In this document: one piece after another, positions 25,720-34,755 of the stretch
Layout of the letters: each line of letters starts with the position of its first letter
Position numbering within the stretch: position 1 is the stretch's first letter
Assembly (NCBI GenBank): GCA_024637135.1
Contig: JAGXFT010000084.1
Coordinates: 1-49,303, forward strand
Origin: Nitriliruptorales bacterium
GTDB lineage: Bacteria > Actinomycetota > Nitriliruptoria > Nitriliruptorales > Nitriliruptoraceae
Reading direction: 5' to 3'
Length of the DNA: 49,303 bases
Position numbers and translations under genes: made by a program
The notes under the pieces: model-generated
What the model was told of the DNA's origin: nothing
Seen by the model: the letters and a program-made list of their open reading frames with translations, nothing else
Database searches by the model: none

Positions 25720-26685
25720 ATGCTTGCTGCCTACGCCGACTCCTTCCATCCCGACCAGCCGCTCGATGGGCTGGTCGTGGGCCAACGACCCGATCCCGAC
25801 GTCCCCGACGGCTGGGAACTGGTCACCGTCCGCGCTGCTGGGCTCAACCACCACGACCTGTGGACGCTGCGCGGGGTGGGGTTGGCCGAGGACAAGCTTC
25901 CCATGATCCTGGGTGGCGCTGCGGCCGGTGTGACGGAGGACGGTCGCGAGGTCATCTGCCACGGGGTCGTGGCCGGACCGGACGGCAGGGGTGACCAGTC
26001 CGACCCCGACGTGTCGTTCAGCCTGTTCAGCGAACACCACCCCGGGACGCACGCCGAACGCCTGGCCGTGCCGACGGTGAACCTCGTGGACAAGCCCGAG
26101 GATCTGTCCTTCGACGAGGCGGCCTGCCTCCCCGTGGCGTGGTTGACGGCCTACCGGATGCTGTTCGTGCGCGGGGGCTTCACGCCGGGCGACACGGTCC
26201 TGGTCCAGGGTGCCGGCGGCGGCGTGTCGACCGCGGCCGTGCTGCTGGGCGTCGCAGCCGGGCTGGAGATGTGGGTCACCAGCCGTGATCCCGACAAGGC
26301 CGACCGCGCCCTGGAGTTGGGCGCGCACCGGGCCTTCGCGTCCGGCGAACGCCTGCCGCGGCGGGTCGATGGCGTGCTGGAGACGGTCGGCAAGGCCACC
26401 TGGGAGCACTCCCTGAAGTCCACCCGCGACCAGGGCACCGTGGTCGTGGCCGGCATGACCAGCGGGGATGCCCCCGGTGGCCTGCCGCACCTGTTCTTCC
26501 GCCAGCTCAACGTGGTCGGATCGACGATGGGCACTCGCCGCGAACTCCAGGCGTTGGTCCACTTCCTGGTCACGACCGGGGTCCGACCGCTGGTCGACGA
26601 GACCTACCCGCTGGCCGATGCCGAGCAGGCCTACCGCCGTATGGCCGACGGTGACCTGTTCGGCAAGATCGTGTTGACCACGTGA
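25720..26685 (+). CDS. Zinc-type alcohol dehydrogenase-like quinone oxidoreductase (MDR family)
   Basis: The 321-residue protein is a medium-chain dehydrogenase/reductase. The GroES-like part contains VRAAGLNHHDLWTLRGVGL, and the Rossmann part contains VLVQGAGGGVSTAAVLLG (about 164-181) with the NADP loop TSRDPDKADRALELGAHRAF. The structural-zinc cysteines and usual catalytic-zinc ligands are absent, as in quinone oxidoreductase-like members, so NADPH-dependent reduction without metal is likely. It appears leaderless. Its last 4 nt overlap the start of the DivIVA-type gene (GTGA), coupling the two although their functions seem unrelated. Confidence 0.87.
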   Translation: MLAAYADSFHPDQPLDGLVVGQRPDPDVPDGWELVTVRAAGLNHHDLWTLRGVGLAEDKLPMILGGAAAGVTEDGREVICHGVVAGPDGRGDQSDPDVSFSLFSEHHPGTHAERLAVPTVNLVDKPEDLSFDEAACLPVAWLTAYRMLFVRGGFTPGDTVLVQGAGGGVSTAAVLLGVAAGLEMWVTSRDPDKADRALELGAHRAFASGERLPRRVDGVLETVGKATWEHSLKSTRDQGTVVVAGMTSGDAPGGLPHLFFRQLNVVGSTMGTRRELQALVHFLVTTGVRPLVDETYPLADAEQAYRRMADGDLFGKIVLTT

Positions 26686-28166
26686 ACCCGGCCGCCATTC
26701 GCGACCAGCGCTTCCTGCTGGTCCGTCGCGGGTACGACCCCGAGGCGGTGCTGTCCTTCCTGGACGAGGTGGCAGACGCGTTGGAGGCCGCCCGGGCCGG
26801 CCAGGGCGACACGACCTCCGGCGCCGTGGAGGTCGCCGACGCCGACCGGTTGGTGGACGAGGCCCGCACTCGTGCCGCCACCCACCGGCTGCGGGCGCAG
26901 CGGGACATCGAGGCCCTGCATCGGACCGCGCGGGCCCGACGGGCACGGTTGGTCGCCGAGATCGAGGAGCTCGCGGTCGCCCGGGACCAACTGTCCGAGG
27001 ACCTCGACCGGGCCGTCGACGTCGTCGACCGGGTGGTCCAGTGGGTCCGCCGGACCGACCCGGCCGCGGACGCGACCGTGGGTGGCACCGTGCTGGCCGA
27101 ACCCGGGAGCGACCCCCCCGCCGAGCCCGCCGAGGTGGCCCCGACGCCGCCACCGGACCTCGACGACCTGCCCGACGTGCCCGATGTCGGTGTCGACCTC
27201 GATGACCCCAACGACCCCGACGTTCCTGATGCGGCTGATGGGGCGGCCGCCGAGGAGGACGCCACGCTGGCGGCCACCGAGGACGAGTCCCCGGCCGAGG
27301 TGCCGGTCGATCCGGTGGCCGAGTCCGCCGACGAGGCGTCGGTCGACGGTGCGGACCCGGACGACGAGGACGATTGGGGCCACGGGGGCGACGGGGGCGA
27401 CGGGGACGTGGCTGCGGTCGCTGCGGACCCGACACCCGACGCCGCGCCCGACCCCGACGACCAGGTGGCCGGCCCCGTGCCCGTGCCGGGTGGCGAGGCG
27501 GTGCGCGACGCCCTGCGATCGGTGCAGGACGAGGTGCTGGGCAACCTGCGTGACCGGCCCCGTGGGTCGGTGGACGACTGGGTGCCGTCGACGACCGTGC
27601 TGCTGGCGCTGGACGATGCCGCGACCGACGCCTGCGGGCGGGCCTTCCTGGCCGGGTGGGACGAGGCAGACCCCGAGTTCGACGACGACGTCGACGCCGG
27701 ATCGGGGCAGTCGGCCCCGGCTGCCCGCGACGCCCTGGAGGAGGTCCGCGGCGCCGGTTCGCTGCCGGGTCTGGGGATCGCCGACGACCTGCGGGTGGCG
27801 GTCCGGGCCAGCCTCCAACGCGGTGTCGACGGTGGCGACGCGCCCCCGCAACTGGTCGAGCGCGTGGCCGAGGTGCATCGCGACGTCCGCCAGACCGTCG
27901 TCGTCGAGGCGCTGGACCTGGCGACGTCCGCCGCCCGCCACCACGGGCTGGTGGCGCGGTGGCGCCATGACGACGTCACGGCGATCGCGTGGGTGCTGGG
28001 CGAGGAGCGGCGCTGCCCGGGGCGGCGGTGCCGGGCCAACGCCAATGACGGGGTGGTGGCACCGGGCGAGACCTTCGCGTTCGGAGAGGTGGTCCCGCCG
28101 GCACACCCGGGATGCACCTGCACCGTGCGTCGGGTCGAGCCCGACGAGGTGGCGTCCGGGGGCTGA
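26682..28166 (+). CDS. DivIVA-domain protein with phage-head-like (MuF-type) Cys/His C-terminus
   Basis: The 494-residue protein combines unusual parts. Residues about 5-38 match the DivIVA membrane-curvature segment (RFLLVRRGYDPEAVLSFLDEV). A charged coiled coil runs from about 50 to 120, then a very acidic Pro/Asp-rich linker from about 139 to 265. Residues about 270-485 end in C445-x4-C450, GETFAFGEVVPPAHPGCTC and C478-x-C480. That last pattern (PPxHPxCxC) is the hallmark of phage Mu gpF-like head-morphogenesis proteins, yet no phage genes are adjacent. A role at cell poles or the septum with a metal-binding or structural C-terminus is inference. GTG 26682 overlaps the previous stop. Confidence 0.8.
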   Translation: MNPAAIRDQRFLLVRRGYDPEAVLSFLDEVADALEAARAGQGDTTSGAVEVADADRLVDEARTRAATHRLRAQRDIEALHRTARARRARLVAEIEELAVARDQLSEDLDRAVDVVDRVVQWVRRTDPAADATVGGTVLAEPGSDPPAEPAEVAPTPPPDLDDLPDVPDVGVDLDDPNDPDVPDAADGAAAEEDATLAATEDESPAEVPVDPVAESADEASVDGADPDDEDDWGHGGDGGDGDVAAVAADPTPDAAPDPDDQVAGPVPVPGGEAVRDALRSVQDEVLGNLRDRPRGSVDDWVPSTTVLLALDDAATDACGRAFLAGWDEADPEFDDDVDAGSGQSAPAARDALEEVRGAGSLPGLGIADDLRVAVRASLQRGVDGGDAPPQLVERVAEVHRDVRQTVVVEALDLATSAARHHGLVARWRHDDVTAIAWVLGEERRCPGRRCRANANDGVVAPGETFAFGEVVPPAHPGCTCTVRRVEPDEVASGG

Positions 28167-28225
28167 CAACTCGCCGCCTCCCGACACCAGTCCACCACCG
28201 GGGCCGCCCCCACACGCCGTCCCAG

Positions 28226-28231
28226 TACGAT
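28226..28231 (+). promoter_or_regulatory. -10 element TACGAT for UPF0182
   Basis: TACGAT lies 27 nt upstream of the TTG start and 60 nt after the previous stop, suggesting an internal promoter for the last two genes of the series. Confidence 0.4.
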
Positions 28232-28258
28232 CCGTGGTCCGTCGACCCCGGAGCACCG

Positions 28259-31180
28259 TTGCCCACCTGGATTCGTCAACGCCTGCCGCTGGTCCTGATC
28301 GGCGCAGTCGTCCTGACCCTGTTGTTCGGCAATCGGCTGGCGCTGTTCCTCACCGACTTCTGGTGGTTCCGGGCCGTCGGGGCCCGCGAGGTGTTCACCG
28401 GGGTGCTGTTCACCCGCCTGGGGCTGACCGCGATCGGGACCGTGGTGGCCGCCAGCGTCATCGTCGCGAGCCTGCAGATCGCTCGACGGCTGCGGCCCAC
28501 GGTCGTGCCGTCGAGCCCCCAGCAGGCCGCGATCGAGCAGTACCGCAACCAGGCCGAGCCCTACCTGAAGTGGTTGGTCGCGGGCGTGGCCGCGTTGTTC
28601 GGGCTGTCGTCGGGTGCAGCCCTGGGCGGCGGCTGGGCGACCTACCTGCTGTGGCGCAACGGCGGCTCGTTCGGGCAGGTCGATCCCCAGTTCGGCCGCG
28701 ACGTCGGCTTCTTCGTCTTCGAACTGCCGTGGTTCCAACTGCTGCAGTCGTGGGCCTTCACCACGCTGATCCTGGTCACGATGCTGACCGCGGGCGCGCA
28801 CCTGCTGCTGGGCGGCATCCGCCCCGACGCGCCGCGGGACAAGGTCCTGCCCAACGTCAGGATCCACCTCTCGCTGTTGCTGATGGTCCTGCTGGCCATT
28901 CGCGGCTGGGGATACTGGCTCGATCGCTACGAACTCAACTTCTCCGAGCGCGGCACGGTCACCGGCGCCTCCTACACCGACGTCAATGCCGAACTTCCCG
29001 CCCTGTACCTGTTGCTGGCCGCGACGGTGGTCGCGATCCTGCTGGTGGCGTGGGGGCTGCGGCAGAACTCGTTCACGCTGCCCGGCGTCGCCATCGCGTT
29101 GCTGGTCGTGAGCTCGATCGTGCTGCAGGGTGCCTATCCGGCTGCGATCCAGCGCCTGCGCGTCGACCCCCAGGAACTCAACCGGGAACAGGAGTACATC
29201 GCGGCCAATCTCGACATGACCCGGGCCGCCTACGAACTGGAGCAGGACGCGATCGAAATCCAGTCCTTCGACGTGACCGACGACCTCGACCGGCCCCAGA
29301 TCGAGGCGAACCGACCCACCTTCGACAACGTCCGGTTGTGGGACCCGGAGCTGCTCAAGGACAACTACCAGGAGTTGCAGTCGCTGCGCCCGTTCTACCG
29401 GTTCGAGGACGTCGACATCGACCGCTACGAGATCGACGGCGAGTCCCGCCAGGTGATGTTGTCGACCCGCGAACTGGACCCCACGAACCTGTCGGGCTGG
29501 CAGAACCAGCGCCTGACCTACACGCACGGCTACGGCATCGTGGCGAGCCAGGTCAACACCGCGACCAGTCGCGGTCAGCCGGTCTTCGTCGCGTCCGACA
29601 TCCCGCCCCAGGCCAACGAGGCCGTCGACCCGGAGGGCGTGCTCGTGCCGGAGGAGCCCGGGCTGTACTACGCCGAGGCCGGCTTCCTGGACTACGGCAT
29701 CGCCAACACCGAGCAGGACGAACTGGACTACGAGGAACCCGGCGACAACCAGCAGGTGTTCACCCAGTACGACGGTGACGGCGGTGTGCCACTGGGCGGC
29801 ATGGGAAGCCGGTTGGCGTGGGCGCTGCGCTTCTCGGATCCCAACTTCATCCTCTCCAACCTGCTCAACGACGACTCCAAGGTGCTGGTCCACCGGCGCG
29901 TGTCGGAGCGGGTCCGGGAGGTCGCGCCGTACCTGTTGCTGGACTCCGACCCGTACTCGGTGGTCCTCGACGACCGGGTCGTGTGGATCCAGGATGCCTA
30001 CACCACGACGACGCGCTACCCCTACAGCGAGTACACGCAGTTCGACCACGACGTCGACCAGACGACCACGGTCAACTACGTGCGCAACTCGGTCAAGGCA
30101 GTCGTCGATGCCTACGACGGCACCGTGACGCTGTACGTGTCGGAGCCGGACGACCCGATCATCCAGGCGTGGCGCTCGGCGTTCCCCAGCCTGTTCGCGT
30201 CGATGGAGGACGCACCGGACGGCCTGGCCGCCCACTTCCGCTACCCGGAGGACCTGTTCACCCTGCAGGCCCGGCTGTACTCGACCTACCACATCCCGGG
30301 CGTCGAGGGCTTCTACAACAAGGCCGACTCGTGGGCGATCCCCAGTGATGCCGCCGCGCGAGAGAACAGCGGCGACAACGCCGCGAACACCCCGCTGGAG
30401 CCCTACTACCTGATCATGACCCTGCCGGGCGAGAGTGAGGCCGAGTTCGTCATGATCCAGCCCTACGTGCCACGGGACCGGCAGAACATGATCGCGTGGT
30501 TGGCCGCCCGCTCCGATCCCGAGCACTACGGCGAACTGTTCGCGGTGCAGTTCCCGACCAACGACAACGTGCTCGGACCCGTGCAGGCGCACAGCCGGAT
30601 CGAGCAGCAGGCCCAGATCTCCCAGCGGATCACGTTGGTGTCACAGGCCGGATCGGACCTGATCCGGGGCAACCAGCTGGTGCTGCCGGTCGAGGACTCG
30701 TTGTTGTTCGTCGAACCGTTGTTCCTCCAGAACCAGCAGTCCAGGATCCCCGAGTTGTGGCAGGTCGTGCTGGTCATGGGTGACCAGGTCATCATGCGGC
30801 CGACCCTGGAAGGGGCACTGACGGCACTGGTGACCAACGGGCCGCCCGTGGTGGGCGATCCGACCGAGGGCCTCCCGGACCCGAACGATCCCACTGCCGA
30901 TCCCGGCGTCCCGGCGACGCCCGCCCCGACCGAGTCGGCGGAGCCGCCGACCGAGGTCGATCCTGGTGTCGATCCGGAGGCCGACCCCGCCCAGTTGCTG
31001 GACGAGGCGCTGGTCCTGTTCAGCCAGGCGGACGAGGCGTTGGCCGACGGCGACCTGGGCACCTACCAGTCCCTGACCGAACAGGCCCGGGCCCGCCTTC
31101 AACGCCTGGCCGACCTCGGTGCCCTCGGGGGACTCGCCCCGAGCGCCACCACGACGCCCAGTGCGGCGCCCGGCGGATGA
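28259..31180 (+). CDS. UPF0182 (COG1615) large membrane protein
   Basis: The 973-residue protein matches UPF0182, with about seven N-terminal membrane helices (first LVLIGAVVLTLLFGNRLALFL, then FWWFRAVGAREVFTGVLFTR) and a very large extracytoplasmic domain rich in Tyr/Asp (LTYTHGYGIV, YNKADSWAIPS, EPYYLIMTLPG). The end is a Pro/Thr/Glu-rich tail plus a short helix. Its function is unknown; in mycobacteria it neighbours a PDZ/S16 protease. I use the TTG at 28259 because GGAG lies 5 nt upstream and the protein then starts PTWIRQRLP just before the first helix. Its stop overlaps the next start by 4 nt. Confidence 0.94.
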   Translation: MPTWIRQRLPLVLIGAVVLTLLFGNRLALFLTDFWWFRAVGAREVFTGVLFTRLGLTAIGTVVAASVIVASLQIARRLRPTVVPSSPQQAAIEQYRNQAEPYLKWLVAGVAALFGLSSGAALGGGWATYLLWRNGGSFGQVDPQFGRDVGFFVFELPWFQLLQSWAFTTLILVTMLTAGAHLLLGGIRPDAPRDKVLPNVRIHLSLLLMVLLAIRGWGYWLDRYELNFSERGTVTGASYTDVNAELPALYLLLAATVVAILLVAWGLRQNSFTLPGVAIALLVVSSIVLQGAYPAAIQRLRVDPQELNREQEYIAANLDMTRAAYELEQDAIEIQSFDVTDDLDRPQIEANRPTFDNVRLWDPELLKDNYQELQSLRPFYRFEDVDIDRYEIDGESRQVMLSTRELDPTNLSGWQNQRLTYTHGYGIVASQVNTATSRGQPVFVASDIPPQANEAVDPEGVLVPEEPGLYYAEAGFLDYGIANTEQDELDYEEPGDNQQVFTQYDGDGGVPLGGMGSRLAWALRFSDPNFILSNLLNDDSKVLVHRRVSERVREVAPYLLLDSDPYSVVLDDRVVWIQDAYTTTTRYPYSEYTQFDHDVDQTTTVNYVRNSVKAVVDAYDGTVTLYVSEPDDPIIQAWRSAFPSLFASMEDAPDGLAAHFRYPEDLFTLQARLYSTYHIPGVEGFYNKADSWAIPSDAAARENSGDNAANTPLEPYYLIMTLPGESEAEFVMIQPYVPRDRQNMIAWLAARSDPEHYGELFAVQFPTNDNVLGPVQAHSRIEQQAQISQRITLVSQAGSDLIRGNQLVLPVEDSLLFVEPLFLQNQQSRIPELWQVVLVMGDQVIMRPTLEGALTALVTNGPPVVGDPTEGLPDPNDPTADPGVPATPAPTESAEPPTEVDPGVDPEADPAQLLDEALVLFSQADEALADGDLGTYQSLTEQARARLQRLADLGALGGLAPSATTTPSAAPGG

Positions 31181-32394
31181 CGTCGCCGGCCGCCGCCGGC
31201 GAGGTCCCGGGGCTGGTCGGTGCCCCGCCGACCCATGGGGAGTTCACGAACGCGGACCTGCTGCCGGCCGTGGCTCGCATGGTCGGGGTCGACGTCGGCG
31301 AGGTGACCGCTGACCCGTTGCCGTCGCAGGTCCGTCGCGACGACCTGCGTGGCGTCGTGGTCCTGGTCGTCGACGGCCTGGGCTCGCACCAGTTGGGCAT
31401 GACCTCGGTGGCCCCGTTCCTGCGCGCCGCCGCCATCGACCAGGACAGGCCGTCACGCGCCGTGCTGCCATCCACCACCACCACGAACCTGGTGTCGATC
31501 GGCACCGGTCGCCACGGCGGCGATCACGGGATCCTGGGCTACACGATGGTGCTGGACGACACCGTGTTCAACACGCTGGTGTGGCGTGCGGGCCTGCGTG
31601 GTGGGGGTGCCGACGCCCGCGACCGGGTGGTCCCCGAAGCCCTGGTGCCGGGCGCCACGATGCTGGAGCGCCTGCTCACGGCGGGCGTCACGACCGCCGC
31701 CGTGCTGCATCCGGACTTCCTTGACTCGGGGCTGACCCGCGCCGGCCTGCGCGGCGGGCAACGGCTGGCGGCGGTCGGGTTGGCGCCGACCCTGCGCGCC
31801 GCCGTGGACCTGGTGGCGGAGGCCGCCACGCCGGCCGTCGTCTACACCCACCACCCCCACGTCGACAAGGCCGGGCATGCCCACGGCCCGCACACACCCG
31901 AATGGGACCGGGCGCTGGCCGACGTGGACCGGGTGGTGGCCGCGGCGGTCGCCGACCTGCCACGCGACGTCGCGCTGGTCGTGACGGCGGACCATGGCAT
32001 GGTCGCCATGGACGACGAGGACCTGACCGGCCTGGCCGACGGCGATCCGTTGTTGGACGGCGTGCGACTGGTGGCCGGCGAACCACGCATGCGGACCCTG
32101 GTCGTCGATCCCGGCGTCGATTCCGCCACGGTCGCCGCACGGTTCGCGCAGGCGCTGGGTGACCGCGCGATCGTCCAGACCACCGCCGACGCGGTCGCGG
32201 CCGGGTGGTTCGGCCCGACGGTGCCCGACGAGCACGTTCGCCGGTTGGGCGACGTCGTGGTCGCCAGTCACATCGGGTCGCTGCCGCACGAACGGGTGGA
32301 TCCGCACCATGGACGACTGCCCGGCATGCACGGGGCCCTGACCGCGGCCGAGCGCGACATCCCGCTGCTGGTGCTGACCGCCGACCACGCCTGA
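31177..32394 (+). CDS. Alkaline-phosphatase-superfamily phosphodiesterase/pyrophosphatase
   Basis: The 405-residue protein has the metal-site pattern of type I phosphodiesterase/nucleotide pyrophosphatases: VVDGLG (first Asp), the Thr nucleophile region STTTTN, HPHVDKAGHAHG (Asp and His), TADHGM (Asp-His) and GMHGAL (last His). No signal peptide is seen, so it is probably cytoplasmic or at the membrane inner face. It starts inside the UPF0182 stop (ATGA), so the two are tightly coupled and may act on the same envelope-related substrate. The substrate is not predictable. Confidence 0.9.
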   Translation: MTSPAAAGEVPGLVGAPPTHGEFTNADLLPAVARMVGVDVGEVTADPLPSQVRRDDLRGVVVLVVDGLGSHQLGMTSVAPFLRAAAIDQDRPSRAVLPSTTTTNLVSIGTGRHGGDHGILGYTMVLDDTVFNTLVWRAGLRGGGADARDRVVPEALVPGATMLERLLTAGVTTAAVLHPDFLDSGLTRAGLRGGQRLAAVGLAPTLRAAVDLVAEAATPAVVYTHHPHVDKAGHAHGPHTPEWDRALADVDRVVAAAVADLPRDVALVVTADHGMVAMDDEDLTGLADGDPLLDGVRLVAGEPRMRTLVVDPGVDSATVAARFAQALGDRAIVQTTADAVAAGWFGPTVPDEHVRRLGDVVVASHIGSLPHERVDPHHGRLPGMHGALTAAERDIPLLVLTADHA

Positions 32395-32397
32395 CAT

Positions 32398-32411
32398 CGG
32401 CCGCTGGGCCG
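32398..32411. terminator. Short GC hairpin between convergent genes
   Basis: CGGCC-GCTG-GGCCG forms a 5-bp stem 4 bp after the phosphodiesterase stop and 12 bp before the convergent stop at 32423. It is weak but in the right place. Confidence 0.35.
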
Positions 32412-32422
32412 GATCGGGGTCG

Positions 32423-33346
32423 TCAGGATCCCAAGGCGTTCGCGGTGCGGCCACGTGGGCTGGCATCGACCAGTTCCCAGCCGGCATCGGCCAGCGCGTC
32501 CCGTGCGTGTTCGAGTCGTTGCGGTCCCGGTCCGTCCGCCCACGGGTCGTCACGGTCGGCGACCGAGTCGAGCGTGAAGGCGGTGGGGTCGAGGTCGTCG
32601 GTCACCTCGTCCCAGTCCAGCGGCGTCGCCACCGTCGCGCGCGGATGGGCGCGTGGGCTCCACGGGGCTATCAGGGTCGCGCCCGGCGTCGACCGCGACC
32701 AGTCCAACAGGGTCCGGTCCCCGCGGTCGTCCTTGCGCATCTCCACCGTGAGGTCGTCGGGGTGGCGGTCGGCGGCCATGCGTGCCACCGCCAGCGTCAG
32801 CGGCCGGACCACCTCCGGTCCGTAGCGCCGCTCGATCGGCACCCGGACGTGGAGGCCGCGGCCGCCGCTGGTGTTGACCACGGCCGCCAGACCGAGGTCG
32901 TCCAACACCTCGCGAGTCCAGCGTGCGACCCGCGCCGGCGGCAGGTCCCGAGTGCCGGGATCGATGTCGATGACCAGGTGGTCGAGCCGGTCGGGCCGGT
33001 CCACGCGCATGACGGCCGGGTGGAACTCAACGGTGTTCTGCTGGGCGAACCAGGCCAGGTCGTCGGCGCTGTCGACCAGCGCGTAGGCGACCTCCCGGTC
33101 TGCTGACTCGGCGAACACCCGCCAGCGCTCGATGCTGTCCGGCGCATGGTCCTGCAGGTTCTTCTGGAAGAACCCCTTCTGGTGGACGCCCTTGGGGAAC
33201 CGCTTGACCGACAGCGGGCGGTCGGCCAGGTGGGGGAGCAGGCGGTCGGCCATGGCGACCAGGTGGTCGCGGAGGTCGCGCTTGGTGTGCCCGGTCTCGG
33301 GCCACAGCACCTTGTCCGGGCTGGTGAGTCTGACCTCGTCGGCCAT
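32423..33346 (-). CDS. Stand-alone LigD-type DNA/RNA polymerase (PrimPol) domain protein
   Basis: The 307-residue protein is the polymerase domain of the bacterial non-homologous end-joining system without ligase or nuclease domains. Diagnostic segments are VHQKGFFQKNL, VEFHPAVMRVDRPDRLDHLV, the metal-binding D-x-D in IDIDPG, and NTSGGRGLHVRVP. The ATG at 33346 follows a GGAAGGTGG region; the frame stays open upstream without similarity. No Ku or ligase gene is in the window. Mycobacterial relatives (PolD1/PolD2 type) act in gap filling or ribonucleotide incorporation, a plausible role here. Confidence 0.9.
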   Translation of the reverse strand: MADEVRLTSPDKVLWPETGHTKRDLRDHLVAMADRLLPHLADRPLSVKRFPKGVHQKGFFQKNLQDHAPDSIERWRVFAESADREVAYALVDSADDLAWFAQQNTVEFHPAVMRVDRPDRLDHLVIDIDPGTRDLPPARVARWTREVLDDLGLAAVVNTSGGRGLHVRVPIERRYGPEVVRPLTLAVARMAADRHPDDLTVEMRKDDRGDRTLLDWSRSTPGATLIAPWSPRAHPRATVATPLDWDEVTDDLDPTAFTLDSVADRDDPWADGPGPQRLEHARDALADAGWELVDASPRGRTANALGS

Positions 33347-33431
33347 GCCGTCCACCTTCCCTCGCCGTCGTCGGCCGAGGCGGTCGCTGGTGCCTCGGCC
33401 CGGCGAGGATGCCACACCGACCGTGACCGGG

Positions 33432-33800
33432 TCACTCGAGCGCGGGTGGCAGTTCGTCGCCGGTCGCGTTGTCGATGATGCGTCGAGCGCCCACCGGCGC
33501 GTCCAGCTCGACCACCCGCCAGAAGAGCGGTTCGCATTCGCCGTTGGGACCGCTGATGGACACCCGCACGACCTCGTCGGTCTCGACCACGGTGATCGTC
33601 GGCTCGGGCTCACAGCCGCTGAACGTGACCTCCAGTGCGTCGTCACGTCCGTCGACCGGCGCTGCCGCCAGCGCGGGTTCGTGGCCCGCCTCGGTGCAGC
33701 CGCCGAGGCCGAGCAGGCAGACGACCGCGACCCCCACGGTGGTTGCCCGCGGCACGAGGGGTCGCGGCGTCCGCGGGGCGACGGGTTCGCGGCTGGGCAT
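33432..33800 (-). CDS. Small lipoprotein of unknown function
   Basis: The 122-residue protein has a lipoprotein signal peptide ending at C35 (VCLLGLGGC), then a short beta-rich domain with C63 and C89 that may pair. The segment VETDEVVRVSISGPN looks like a small immunoglobulin-type or plug domain. I do not recognise the family. AGGGA lies upstream of the ATG at 33800. It is about 100 bp downstream of the pgl gene in the same direction, and could be transcribed with it or separately. Confidence 0.72.
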   Translation of the reverse strand: MPSREPVAPRTPRPLVPRATTVGVAVVCLLGLGGCTEAGHEPALAAAPVDGRDDALEVTFSGCEPEPTITVVETDEVVRVSISGPNGECEPLFWRVVELDAPVGARRIIDNATGDELPPALE

Positions 33801-33903
33801 CGAGATCCCTGCAGGACGGGCAGGGTCGACCGTAGGTCGCACCCGGCCAAGGTGGGCGGGGGTTGATCGGGCTGGCCGGGGCGCGCCACCGTCGGGGTCC
33901 GGA

Positions 33904-34755
33904 CTACGGGGTGGGGACCCGGTCGGTGACGACGACGCCGCGGCGGGCGAGGTGGACGACCCGGCCGGGGCAGTCCGCCAGCGATCCCTCGGTGGCCGCG
34001 GCCGCCATGGCGTCCGCCTTGCCGTCGCCGAACCCGACCAACGCGATCGCGTCGGCGCCGGCCAGCATCCCGACCGTGGCCGACATCCGCAGCGGCGGGG
34101 GCTTGGAGGCGTGTTCCACGACGACGAACGATCCGGCCGCGGCGAGCCCGGGATGACCGGGGAACAACGACGCGACGTGCCCGTCAGGTCCCAGCCCCAG
34201 CAGCGCCACGTCGATCCGATCGATCCGGTCACGCACCGTTGCCAGCGCGACCTCCACGTCGGCGACGTCCGCATCGGCGGGGACGTCGCCCAACGGGACC
34301 AGGTGGTCGGGCGACACCCGCCCGGCAGCGACCAGCGGCTCGACCAGCGTCTCGACGACCCGCCAGTTCCGCTCGTCGGACGACGTCGGCAGCGCACGCT
34401 CGTCGGCCACCGTGATGGTGACGGCGGACCAGTCGAGGCCGGCGCGGTCCGCGACGTCCGGGTCGGCCAGGGCCTGGTGGACGCCACCGACCGACGACCC
34501 GCCGACCAGGGCGAGGACGGCGTCGCCACGGCGGGCCACGACGTCGGCCAGCGACGCCGCGACCCATGCGGCCGTGAACCCGTCCCGCACGGCCGGGTCG
34601 GGGTCGACGAACAGGCTCGCGAGCGGTGGGATCGTGGCGTCGACGGCCACCGTCGACAACGGGTCGTCCGCGAGTCGGATCGGTTCGGCCGCGGGCTCGG
34701 ACTCGGACTCGGGTTCGGACACGCGCTCTGAGTCGGGGGGGAGGTCGGCGGTCAC
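33904..34755 (-). CDS. pgl: 6-phosphogluconolactonase
   Basis: The 283-residue protein hydrolyses 6-phosphogluconolactone in the oxidative pentose-phosphate pathway. Family segments are visible: LALVGGSSVGGVHQAL, VADERALPTSSDERNWR and LLGLGPDGHVASLFPGHP, the latter containing the conserved His. The N-terminus has an extra acidic repeat (ERVSEPESESEPAAEP) of about 28 residues. The GTG start overlaps the gnd stop as GTGA, so the two are translationally coupled. It is the last gene of the zwf-gnd-pgl unit. Confidence 0.93.
   Translation of the reverse strand: MTADLPPDSERVSEPESESEPAAEPIRLADDPLSTVAVDATIPPLASLFVDPDPAVRDGFTAAWVAASLADVVARRGDAVLALVGGSSVGGVHQALADPDVADRAGLDWSAVTITVADERALPTSSDERNWRVVETLVEPLVAAGRVSPDHLVPLGDVPADADVADVEVALATVRDRIDRIDVALLGLGPDGHVASLFPGHPGLAAAGSFVVVEHASKPPPLRMSATVGMLAGADAIALVGFGDGKADAMAAAATEGSLADCPGRVVHLARRGVVVTDRVPTP

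Noticed and set aside
26570-30592. A 1340-codon open frame on the minus strand across the DivIVA-type and UPF0182 genes
   Set aside because: It is antisense to genes with clear domains, is rich in Arg/Gly/Val/Gln low-complexity sequence, and has no recognisable motif. Such frames are expected in G+C-rich DNA.
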